The notes beneath the pieces were generated by a model. It ran no database searches and was not told where the DNA came from. It worked only from the letters and a program-made list of their open reading frames with translations. DNA of 64,000 bases from AC-37 sp036389835 (GTDB taxonomy: Bacteria > Actinomycetota > Thermoleophilia > Solirubrobacterales > Thermoleophilaceae). Shown one piece after another: positions 51,046 to 58,127 of the stretch. The DNA is taken from the NCBI GenBank assembly GCA_036389835.1, contig DASVWC010000041.1, positions 1 through 64,000 of the forward strand, in the 5' to 3' direction. Within the stretch, counting starts at the first letter, position 1. Every line of letters starts with the position of its first letter. A program made the translations under genes and the position numbers.

Positions 51046-51927
51046 ATGAGCGAAGCTCGGCCTCAGGGCGGGAGCGAGAAGGCGGGTGGCGCGATCGAAA
51101 CGGCGATGCGGACACACGACGGGCCGGCACGCGGCGGGCGTGTCCATGTCGACGAACTTCAGATCTCGAATGAGGCCGAAAGATTCCTGACCAGGGCGGG
51201 CATCCAGCGTCTCCGGCTGATCGTGAGCAGCCGCCGCCTTGCGTGCTCGCTGTGCGGCGAGCCGCTCGGGGACCGCATGGGCCCGACCTCCGTGGGCGTG
51301 GTCCGCGGCCGCGACGCCTCCGCCTCCGTCGTCCGCCTTACACATTTCGGCTGCACGCCGTCCGAGGTACGTGTCGAGTCGGCCGGCGACGAGCGCCCCG
51401 CGCGGCCGCGACCCGGTCACGAGTGGAACCTGGCGCGACGGTTTCATCCGGTGGTCCCGTCCCTGCTCGCATGGGAGTTGTTCCCGCCCCTCGGGGGAGA
51501 GCGCACTGGAGCGAGGTGGCATCTCGCGGACGACCCGCTCGCGCTGGAGCTCCGGCAGGCGGGCTTCGTGACCACAAGGGGGCGAATCAGCGAGCTCTTA
51601 CCGCCCACCGCCTGCCGGCTGACGCTCGTCGAGGTGGGGACCGATCTGATCATCCTCCGCGACGGGCGCCACTGGGCCAGGTTCCCCGGCGCGGCTGGAG
51701 CCGGGGCACCCCAGGCGTGGGTTGCAGAGACACGCCGGGAGCGCCTCGCCGTCGTCCTCTACGGACCTGGGCTGGGCGGAAACGCACTCATGCCGGGCAA
51801 CATCGACGCGGCGCTCGATTCCGGGATGACGCTCGGCACCACGGTGCGCATGCCGGCGGGACGGGCGCGCTACGCCGTACCGCGCCCGCGGCCGTCGAGA
51901 ACGCGTGGGCCCAAGGTCCACCTCTGA
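51046..51927 (+). CDS. Hypothetical protein with a possible zinc site
   Basis: A 293-residue protein of unknown function. SSRRLACSLCGEPLGDRMG followed by LTHFGCTPS gives a CxxC...HxxC arrangement that could hold zinc (about residues 66-105). The rest has mixed strands (CRLTLVEVGTDLIILRDGRHW) and an Arg/Pro-rich tail. ATG 51046 lacks a clear ribosome binding site. An inverted repeat ACCGT/ACGGT is seen at 50980-50994 in the gap before it. It lies between the tRNA-like copies. Confidence 0.6.
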   Translation: MSEARPQGGSEKAGGAIETAMRTHDGPARGGRVHVDELQISNEAERFLTRAGIQRLRLIVSSRRLACSLCGEPLGDRMGPTSVGVVRGRDASASVVRLTHFGCTPSEVRVESAGDERPARPRPGHEWNLARRFHPVVPSLLAWELFPPLGGERTGARWHLADDPLALELRQAGFVTTRGRISELLPPTACRLTLVEVGTDLIILRDGRHWARFPGAAGAGAPQAWVAETRRERLAVVLYGPGLGGNALMPGNIDAALDSGMTLGTTVRMPAGRARYAVPRPRPSRTRGPKVHL

Positions 51928-51961
51928 CTCAGGAATCCCTCCGCTCTCGATCAGGGACGGT

Positions 51962-52357
51962 TCAGGCGACGAACCAGGTGCCGTCGCGCTCGCGGAGGTA
52001 GCCCTTCTGGAGCAGCGTCGGCAGCAGCTCGTAGAGATAGCCCACCCGCATCCCCAGCCGCTCCGCGAGCTCGTCGCGCGTAAGACCGGGGTGCGATCGC
52101 AAGAGCCTGACCACCTGCGCAGCTCGGCGCCCACGCGGCTCTCCGCGCGACCTCGAGGCCTGATGCTCCCGCAGCGCCGGTCCCTCGCCGTGGGCATACA
52201 CCCACACGGGGGGCGGATCGTCGCTCTCGACCACCTCGAGGATCGCCTTCACGCGCTCGAACTCCCGCACAGCGGGTTCGAGATCGCGCAGGCGCGTACG
52301 CAGGTCCTCGGCCATCCGCTTGTAGAAATCGTCGTGAGGGACTTGCGCGCCTGACAT
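51962..52357 (-). CDS. Small helix-turn-helix protein
   Basis: About 131 residues: an N-terminal coiled coil (DFYKRMAEDLRTRLRDLEPAVREFERVKAIL) and a C-terminal winged-helix region (QVVRLLRSHPGLTRDELAERLGMRVGYLYELLPTLLQKGYL). The ATG at 52355-52357 is preferred to an upstream start without similarity. Probably a DNA-binding regulator, perhaps dimeric through the coiled coil. It may regulate the surrounding cluster; no autoregulatory site was identified. Confidence 0.7.
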   Translation of the reverse strand: MSGAQVPHDDFYKRMAEDLRTRLRDLEPAVREFERVKAILEVVESDDPPPVWVYAHGEGPALREHQASRSRGEPRGRRAAQVVRLLRSHPGLTRDELAERLGMRVGYLYELLPTLLQKGYLRERDGTWFVA

Positions 52358-52487
52358 CTGGCTCTCTGAGCCGATACTACAAAGCGACCAGAGCACGAGA
52401 CCCTGAGGACTCCGGAAGTATGGAGCTTCTTTCGACTCCTCGAGCGGTTTACCTCAGGTGCGGCGAGCCGTAGCTGCTCCGCGCCGT

Positions 52488-53510
52488 TCAGACGGCACGA
52501 GAGAGAGGGTTCTGTGGACCCCTCCAGCCAACCAGAGCAGGCACCGCAGCCTCGACCACATCCAGCGTCAGACTCTGGGTGGCCCGGTATGGATCGCCGT
52601 CGTGCTCGATCGCCAGATCGTGTCCGTCGAGGCGCTCGATCGAGATGCTCCTTCCCTGCGCGTAGGCAACCTCTGGCTCGTGTACGTGGCGCCCGTCCGG
52701 GACCAGCGCCGCCAAGGCGACGAGACGCTCCTGGGCGACGTCCTGAACCGCGCACACGTCGAGCAGCCCGTCGTCGAGCAGCGATCGCGGCAGCACCTCG
52801 AACGAACCGCGCCCGAAGCGCCGCACACCTCCGATCGTGCACAGGCTGACTCCGCCCTCGTGCAGCAACTCGCCGTCGACGACGACCCGGATGCTCGGGC
52901 TCGAGAAGCTCTGCAGCACCTCACCGAAGGCCGCCCAGTAGCGGCTCTCCGCCTCGTCGTCCTCGCCCTCGTCTCCGTCGCGACGCTCCCGCTTCGTGCG
53001 CTCGATGTACTCCGCGATCGCCGCGATCAGACCCACATTCACGCCCAGGAACGCGGCGCGATCGGCCTCCACCAGGCGTATGAGGTCGAGCGAGCGCACG
53101 TTCCGCCCGCCGTCGAGGGCGGTTTCGACCGCCTGCCGCCAGTCGGTGTCGCTCCACAGCGCGCGATAGATCGAGTTGCCGGACCCGCCGGGCAGCACGA
53201 GCAGAGCGGGTAGACCCTCGTCGTCCTCGCCGGCGCCGCGTCCGGATGGCCAGCGGCCCAGACCGCGCGCGAGCCCTTCGGCCGCCTCGCGCACGGTGCC
53301 GTCCCCGCCGACGGCGACGATCACCTCGGGTGGCCGCGGCTCGGCGAGGGCGCTCGCCACCAGGTCGATCGCCTCGCCGGCCCTGTCGGTGGTGGCGATG
53401 TCGAGGTCCCCGACGAGCTCCCGGCAGTGACCGGCCAGGGCGCTCACACGGCGCGGGTCGGCGCCCGCGATTGGATTCAGGATCGCGAGCCCGCGTGCAC
53501 GGCCCGTCAT
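52488..53510 (-). CDS. Diacylglycerol-kinase-family protein, VlmJ-like by context
   Basis: A 340-residue DAGK-catalytic-domain protein: AILNPIAGADPRRVSAL, the nucleotide loop VIVAVGGDGTVREAAEGL (GGDGT about residue 70), LPGGSGNSIYRAL, and the C-terminal beta-sandwich with IEHDGDPYRATQSLTLDV. The ATG at 53508-53510 is only five bases downstream of the tRNA-like gene, on the same strand, and has no Shine-Dalgarno. In valanimycin synthesis the DAGK homologue VlmJ phosphorylates the hydroxyl that VlmK then eliminates; the VlmK-type gene is at 54862. A plain lipid kinase is the alternative. Confidence 0.85.
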   Translation of the reverse strand: MTGRARGLAILNPIAGADPRRVSALAGHCRELVGDLDIATTDRAGEAIDLVASALAEPRPPEVIVAVGGDGTVREAAEGLARGLGRWPSGRGAGEDDEGLPALLVLPGGSGNSIYRALWSDTDWRQAVETALDGGRNVRSLDLIRLVEADRAAFLGVNVGLIAAIAEYIERTKRERRDGDEGEDDEAESRYWAAFGEVLQSFSSPSIRVVVDGELLHEGGVSLCTIGGVRRFGRGSFEVLPRSLLDDGLLDVCAVQDVAQERLVALAALVPDGRHVHEPEVAYAQGRSISIERLDGHDLAIEHDGDPYRATQSLTLDVVEAAVPALVGWRGPQNPLSRAV

Positions 53511-53536
53511 CGAGCGGAGGGGGAAGGATTCGAACC
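53505..53536. repeat. 32-base direct repeat, copy at the tRNA-like gene A (other copy 49130-49161)
   Basis: Identical to 49130-49161 in the same orientation. It covers the 3' end of the tRNA-like gene (T-arm and acceptor strand), the flanking bases, and the ATG of the DAGK-like gene. The copies bound a 4.4-kb segment, but no integrase gene lies in it. Confidence 0.75.
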
Positions 53537-53604
53537 CTCGACACCGGCGCAACGACCGGTGTGGCGGCCGAGAGACCGCCGCAATACCGCTCTGCCACCC
53601 CTCC
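53516..53604 (-). tRNA. tRNA-Ser-like gene with an abnormal anticodon arm (copy A)
   Basis: 89 bases on the minus strand. Acceptor GGAGGGG/CCCCTCC (7 bp), D-stem GCA/TGC with loop GAGCGGTAT, T-arm GAGGG-TTCGAAT-CCTTC, a 7-bp long variable arm (ACACCGG/CCGGTGT) and discriminator G are those of a bacterial tRNA-Ser. The anticodon arm is GGCGG-TCTCTCGG-CCGCC: an 8-base loop, or six bases if a T-G pair forms. Neither gives a serine anticodon in the normal place; CTC would be the nearest reading. CCA is not encoded. SerRS ignores the anticodon, so the RNA could still be charged. It may be a pseudogene or a specialised non-decoding seryl-tRNA. Confidence 0.6.
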
Positions 53605-53614
53605 CCACGGCCGC

Positions 53615-53633
53615 AATCTATCAGCTTTTTCAG
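53615..53633 (-). promoter_or_regulatory. Promoter-like motif of the tRNA-like/DAGK unit
   Basis: On the minus strand CTGAAAAAGCTGATAGATT lies 11 bases before the tRNA-like 5' end. It matches CTGAAAAGATCTGATAGGAT at the monooxygenase promoter (49448), and CTGAATCCTGATACGAT occurs before copy B (49257-49273, minus). TAGATT would be the -10. Confidence 0.5.
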
Positions 53634-53695
53634 GATTTAGGATGGTTACGGTAGAGTATCCTGACTAATTCTGAACGAGGGTGGCCGGGGGAGCG

Positions 53696-54832
53696 ATGGA
53701 CTTCTTGGCACGGGAGCGGCGGACGCTCGAGGCGTTCCTGCCAGGCCTGGACGACAAGCTGGCGGTGATGCCGCTCGAGGCGCTCGAGTCGCGCGACTCC
53801 CCGGGCATCGAGCTGTTCCGGGAGTCCGGGGGCCCGGGCCTGCTCGTGCAGAGGACGCATCGGGGCCACGGAGCGACCCCCGTCGAGGCGCTGAGGGTGC
53901 AGCGCGCGATCGGGTCCCGCTCCCCGTCGCTCGCGGTCGCCACGACGATGCACCACTTCTCCACGGCCACGCTCGTGGAGATGTGGGAGAAGGAGAAGGG
54001 CCTCGAGTGGATGCTGCTGCAGGCGATCGCCGAGCAGCGGCTGCTCCTCGCATCCGGCTTCGCCGAGGGCGTCCGCGACCAGGGAGTGCTGAAGCCGACG
54101 ATGCAGGCCACGCGGCGCGACGGCAAGGTCATGATCCGCGGGGTCAAGCGGCCCTGCAGCCTGGCTCACGCCATGGACGTCATGACGGCATCGCTGGTGA
54201 TCGAAGGCGAAAACGGGTCGGAGGACGAGTTCGCCGTGGCGCTGATCTCGTCTGAGCTGCCCGGGATCGAGGTGACCCGGTTCTGGGGCTCCGACGTGCT
54301 CGCCGGCGCGCAGAGCGAGGCCGTCACCCTGACCGACGTCGCCGTCGAGGAGGACCTCGTCATAACGATGGGCACCGCCGCGGACCCGGACCTCGACGAG
54401 ATCCAGATCGCCGGGTTCCTCTGGTTCGAGCTCCTCATCTCGGGCTCGTACCTGGGGATGGCGAGCGCCCTGGCGGAACGCGTCCTGCAGGACGGGCGCG
54501 GCGACGTCACGCAGCGGATCGCCGTGGCCGGCGAGCTCGAGGCCGCGATGTCGGCGCTCGAGGGCGTCGCGCTCCAAATGAAGGACTCGGACGTCTCGCG
54601 CGACGATCTTCTGAAGCGCGCGCTGATGTGCCGTTACGCCACGCAGGACGCGATCAGCCGGTCCGTCGCGGGGTCGGTCGAACTGCTGGGGGGCATGTCC
54701 TTCATCCGCGGCAACGACGTGAACTACCTGGCGTCGGCGTCGCGGGCGCTGGCGTTCCATCCACCCGGCCGCTCGAAGGCCGCCGCGTCGCTCGCCGCCT
54801 CGCTGGTCGGCGCCGAGCTGCAACTGTCCTAG
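53696..54832 (+). CDS. Acyl-CoA-dehydrogenase-fold flavoprotein, VlmH-like by context
   Basis: About 378 residues with the acyl-CoA dehydrogenase layout: N-terminal helices, a central beta-domain (KVMIRGVKRPCSLAHAMDVM, FAVALISSELPGIEVTRFWG), and a C-terminal helical bundle (DAISRSVAGSVELLGGMSFI). The usual catalytic Glu region is not recognisable. This fold is also used by reduced-flavin N-monooxygenases such as VlmH, which hydroxylates isobutylamine. ATG 53696 has GGGGGAG close by; GTG 53681 is in frame. It is 29 bases from the MmgE/PrpD gene. A true dehydrogenase remains possible. Confidence 0.75.
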   Translation: MDFLARERRTLEAFLPGLDDKLAVMPLEALESRDSPGIELFRESGGPGLLVQRTHRGHGATPVEALRVQRAIGSRSPSLAVATTMHHFSTATLVEMWEKEKGLEWMLLQAIAEQRLLLASGFAEGVRDQGVLKPTMQATRRDGKVMIRGVKRPCSLAHAMDVMTASLVIEGENGSEDEFAVALISSELPGIEVTRFWGSDVLAGAQSEAVTLTDVAVEEDLVITMGTAADPDLDEIQIAGFLWFELLISGSYLGMASALAERVLQDGRGDVTQRIAVAGELEAAMSALEGVALQMKDSDVSRDDLLKRALMCRYATQDAISRSVAGSVELLGGMSFIRGNDVNYLASASRALAFHPPGRSKAAASLAASLVGAELQLS

Positions 54833-54861
54833 CTCGCGTTGAAGCCGACCCGGGTGGCACC

Positions 54862-56412
54862 GTGAGCGCGGATGACACGAGGCCCCGGGCCGGGCGGCCG
54901 GCGACCCTCAGCGAGCGGCTGTCCGCCTGGGCGGCGGTCCTGGAGCTGGACGACGTGCCGTCGCGTGTCGCGTCGGTGGGGCGGAGCCTCGTCCTGTCGC
55001 AGCTCGCCGCGGTGCGAGCCGGCCTCGGGCATCCGCTCGGCGCCGCGATCACACGCGCCTTCGGGCCCCCGATGCAGGATGACCCCAAGCAATCGGCCTA
55101 CGTCATGTCGGCGCTGAGCATGAGCCTCGACTTCGACGAGACCTTCTACGCCGCTCACGTGGGGCACGGCACCGTCAACGTCTCGCTCGCCTACGCGCGC
55201 GCTCTCGAGCTCGACGGGCGCGCGCTGCTCACCGCGATCGTCGCCGCGACCGAGTGCGCGGCCAGGGTGGGCGCGGCCACGACGCTCGGTCCGTTCCGCG
55301 GCCAGAGCGCCGCCCATCCGCACGTGGCCGGCTCCGCCGCCGCTCGCCTGCGTGCCGAGTCGGCGGACGTGGACCGGTGGGTCGACTCGCTCGGGATCGC
55401 GATGGCGATGCCCCCGTGGATGCTGCGCGCCGCGTTCCTCGGCAGCGACGCCAAGGTGCTGACGGCCGCGACCGGGGTGCGCATGGGCCTCGACGCGTGC
55501 GACGCGGCGGCCGCGGGGATGCGCGGCCGCCCCGAGATCCTGGAGCACCCCTCCGGGTTCCTGGCGGCGTTCGGCGGGGAGGTGCCGCTGGCGGACGAGA
55601 TCACGATCGGCCTCGGCGAGCGCTGGCAGGCGGACACGATCACGTTCAAGCTCTTCCCGGCCTCCACCGGGATCGCCTCGACCGTCGAGTGCGGGATGGC
55701 GCTGCACAAGCGGCTCGACGGGGCGGACGTGGAGGAGGTGGTGGTGGAGTCCAACCTGCTCACGATGCGGATCGACCAGCATGCCCAGCCATTCCTCGAG
55801 GGGGCGGACTCGCCGGTGAGCGCGCTCCAGTACGCGGTGCCCTACAGCCTGGCCACGGCCATTCTGCGCGGCAAGCTGACGGGCGGCGACTTCGCCCCGC
55901 CCGCGGTGCGCGATCCGGCGCGGTGGGAGCTCGCCGGGAAGGTGCGCATCGAGCACGACATGGAGCTCACGCGCACCGCGGTGCGCGCCACGGCGCCGAT
56001 CGGCGAGGCCCTGAGGCGCGCCGGCGACCGCGCCCCGCAGTGGGTGGTCGCCGCGGGCGGCGACGACGCCGAGGGCAGCGCCAGCGGGCTCGGCGAGCCG
56101 AGCGACCACAGCTTCGAGCAGGCGGACAAGGCGATCGGCGCGCGCGTCCGCATGCGCCTCTCCGACGGGCGCGAGCTGGTCGAGGAGTGCATCCATCCGG
56201 CGGGCTCCACCGGACCGGACACGCGCGCGCACCACCCGGCGCTGGTGCGGGCCAAGTTCCTCGACGCCGGCGGCCCGCCCGAGCTGGCCGACGCCGTCGC
56301 GGTCCTCGACGAGCTGTCGGCGCGCGAGGTCGCCGAGCTCGTCGAGGCGGCGTTCGCCGGCGCTCAGACGACCTTGCCGGACTCCGGGATCGCCTCCTCG
56401 AGCCCCATGTAG
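54862..56412 (+). CDS. MmgE/PrpD family protein, VlmK-like by context
   Basis: About 516 residues from GTG 54862. MmgE/PrpD motifs are visible: SYVMSALSMSLDFDETFYAAHVGHGTVNVSLA-type helix region, GPFRGQSAAHPHVAGSA, FKLFPASTGIASTVECGMAL and the VESNLLTMRIDQHAQPF segment. PrpD dehydrates 2-methylcitrate; in valanimycin synthesis the homologue VlmK eliminates phosphate from a phosphorylated intermediate. No other methylcitrate gene is near. The 3' end overlaps the convergent diiron gene by 49 bases. Confidence 0.85.
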   Translation: MSADDTRPRAGRPATLSERLSAWAAVLELDDVPSRVASVGRSLVLSQLAAVRAGLGHPLGAAITRAFGPPMQDDPKQSAYVMSALSMSLDFDETFYAAHVGHGTVNVSLAYARALELDGRALLTAIVAATECAARVGAATTLGPFRGQSAAHPHVAGSAAARLRAESADVDRWVDSLGIAMAMPPWMLRAAFLGSDAKVLTAATGVRMGLDACDAAAAGMRGRPEILEHPSGFLAAFGGEVPLADEITIGLGERWQADTITFKLFPASTGIASTVECGMALHKRLDGADVEEVVVESNLLTMRIDQHAQPFLEGADSPVSALQYAVPYSLATAILRGKLTGGDFAPPAVRDPARWELAGKVRIEHDMELTRTAVRATAPIGEALRRAGDRAPQWVVAAGGDDAEGSASGLGEPSDHSFEQADKAIGARVRMRLSDGRELVEECIHPAGSTGPDTRAHHPALVRAKFLDAGGPPELADAVAVLDELSAREVAELVEAAFAGAQTTLPDSGIASSSPM

Positions 56413-57362
56413 CGCAGGCGCGCGTCCTGCACCTCCTGCGACCACTCGATCGCCATGCCGAGGCGATCCTCGGCGGTGCTGTCCACGACGCGCAGGCCCG
56501 GGACGATCTCGGCGTCGCCGATGCGGCCGCCCAGCTCCTCGATGCCCTCCTGGAAGAGCTGCTCGCGCTTCAGCACCAACTCCGGCACCGGCAGCGATCC
56601 CCAGAACTCCCGCCCCTCGACGATCAGGTCGAGGATCCGGGGCTTGTCCTCCGGGTGGTCGGTCAGGTGGTTGCGGATGAACCAGCTCCCCACGGCCAGA
56701 TGGCGGATCTCGTCCACGCACGCGCCCCGCTCGATGTCGGCGGTCGCCGGGCTGATCGCCTTCCACTTCTTCTCGGCCAGCTCGGTGGTGGGGGCCAGGA
56801 CCCCCTCGAGCAGGATGGTGATGATGACGACGCCGGAGACGAAGTCGCTCTTGTACGCCTTCGTGCCCCAGTCCCACATCGGCCGCAGGATCCGCTCCGC
56901 GTTCTCGCCGGTGGTCCGTTCCACGGTCTCGCCGACCTTGTCCTCCGGCACCCCCAGATCGATGAGGTGGTGGCGAAACGTGTAGGCGTGCCGCGCCTCG
57001 TCGAGCGCTTGAGTGGCGAAGAACTCGAGTCCCGGCACGTCGTCGGCCGCCGCGCAGGCGAGGGCGCACGCCTTCGTGGCGTACTCCTCGGACCGCGACC
57101 GGAACGAGCACTCCTCGAGCAGCGTCGTGCGCAGCGGGCCCTCCTCCAGCAGGAAGTCCGGCACCGCCGAGTCGGGCTTGCGGCCGTGGACCAGGCCTTC
57201 GAGCGTCCCGTGCGCGACCTGCTGGACCCAGAACTCGATGTCGCAGTCCAGCGGCGACAGCTCGATGCTCGTGGCGCCCTCGATCACCCCGGGCGCGTCG
57301 TCCCAGTCGGCCATCCGCTCGGCGACGGCGCGGCCGTTGCCCTCGATCTGCGTGTCAGCCAT
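56364..57362 (-). CDS. Ferritin-like diiron protein (R2-like/N-oxygenase type)
   Basis: A 332-residue helical protein with two carboxylate/His pairs, FFATQALDEARHAYTFRHHL and CVDEIRHLAVGSWFIRNHL, plus Glu residues in LLEECSFRSRSEEYATK: the ligand set of an ExxH-type diiron centre in a ferritin-like four-helix bundle. AGGGGAGAG precedes the ATG. Members of this superfamily oxidise amines, hydrazines or hydrocarbons; VlmB of valanimycin biosynthesis is also a diiron protein. It is last in the lipid-amine operon and convergent with the VlmK-like gene, which suggests N-oxidation of the fatty amine or of an N-N intermediate. Confidence 0.8.
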   Translation of the reverse strand: MADTQIEGNGRAVAERMADWDDAPGVIEGATSIELSPLDCDIEFWVQQVAHGTLEGLVHGRKPDSAVPDFLLEEGPLRTTLLEECSFRSRSEEYATKACALACAAADDVPGLEFFATQALDEARHAYTFRHHLIDLGVPEDKVGETVERTTGENAERILRPMWDWGTKAYKSDFVSGVVIITILLEGVLAPTTELAEKKWKAISPATADIERGACVDEIRHLAVGSWFIRNHLTDHPEDKPRILDLIVEGREFWGSLPVPELVLKREQLFQEGIEELGGRIGDAEIVPGLRVVDSTAEDRLGMAIEWSQEVQDARLRYMGLEEAIPESGKVV

Positions 57363-57389
57363 CGGTCTCTCCCCTCTGGTCGCTCGGTC

Positions 57390-57629
57390 TCAGGCCACGG
57401 GCTGGAGCCGCGCGAGGTCCCCGACGGTCAGCAGGGAGCGCGCCGAGTCCGGGTCGAGCTCGACGCCCGAGCGGTCCTCCAGCGTCGCGAACAGCTCGGC
57501 GACCTCCAGGCTGTCGAGCTTGAGGTCGTTCAACTGGGTGTCCGGCGTCACCTCGTCGAAGAGCCGGCGTTTGGTCCCCAGCACCTCGTTCACCGACTCG
57601 ACGACCATCTCCACGGTTAGCTCAGCCAT
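57390..57629 (-). CDS. Acyl carrier protein
   Basis: A 79-residue carrier protein with the phosphopantetheine site in LNDLKLDSLEVAEL (Ser40) and normal length. A strong Shine-Dalgarno (GGGAGGGGAG) precedes the ATG. It lies between the diiron and SRPBCC genes, in an operon with an acyl-AMP ligase that would load it and a reductase that would release the acyl chain as aldehyde. It is distinct from the ACP at 34000. Confidence 0.9.
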   Translation of the reverse strand: MAELTVEMVVESVNEVLGTKRRLFDEVTPDTQLNDLKLDSLEVAELFATLEDRSGVELDPDSARSLLTVGDLARLQPVA

Positions 57630-57657
57630 CGGCGGGCTCCCCTCCCTTTCTGATCGA

Positions 57658-58125
57658 TCACTGCGTGCTCGCCGGCTCGCCGAAGGCGATCCGGACCTTG
57701 TCTCCGAAGAGGTTGCGGACCACGTCCGCCACCGCGTCCTCGAGCGCTTCGATCGCGATCGGGTCGAGTACGTGGCCGAGGCTGGGCATCCCGAGGTCGA
57801 AGTCCGCGTCCATCCTCAGCTCGCAGCCGCCGTTCCGCTGCTCCGCGGTCCAGGTGCCCGAGAAGCCGTGTGGGTCGCCCTCGATCAGGTCGAATCTGTG
57901 GATGAGCGAGTCGAGGTCGGTCCTGTCGGCCTCCGACCACTTCATGATCCCCCCGCGGAAGACGATGTCCCAGAACGAGGTCGAGGCACCGTTCTCGCCC
58001 GGCTCGACCACCACGCTGCGGACCGAGTCGCTCGCCTCCGCCCAGCGCCGGTAATCCGCCACCTGCCGGAGCGCCTCCCGGGCGTCCGCGTCCTCCACGA
58101 TGCAGCGCACACGCACCATTGCCAT
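57658..58125 (-). CDS. SRPBCC (START/Bet v1-like) family protein
   Basis: About 155 residues from the ATG at 58123-58125, two bases after the aminotransferase stop. Strand-helix pattern of the superfamily: VRVRCIVEDADAREALRQVADYRRW, SFWDIVFRGGIMKWSEADRT, a second sheet HGFSGTWTAEQRNGGCELRM, and a long C-terminal helix IAIEALEDAVADVVRNLFG. Functionally it resembles 27967, also next to biosynthetic genes. Likely binds a hydrophobic intermediate. Confidence 0.8.
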   Translation of the reverse strand: MAMVRVRCIVEDADAREALRQVADYRRWAEASDSVRSVVVEPGENGASTSFWDIVFRGGIMKWSEADRTDLDSLIHRFDLIEGDPHGFSGTWTAEQRNGGCELRMDADFDLGMPSLGHVLDPIAIEALEDAVADVVRNLFGDKVRIAFGEPASTQ

Positions 58126-58127
58126 GG

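Noticed and set aside
49130..53536. Complete integrative element inserted at a tRNA gene
   Set aside because: Direct repeats exist, but there is no integrase, excisionase or replication gene, and the repeat includes tRNA 5' sequence.
53516..53604. Ordinary tRNA-Ser used in decoding
   Set aside because: No Ser anticodon (GGA, TGA, CGA, GCT) fits a seven-base loop; selenocysteine tRNA was also excluded, as the acceptor is 7 bp and there is no TCA anticodon.
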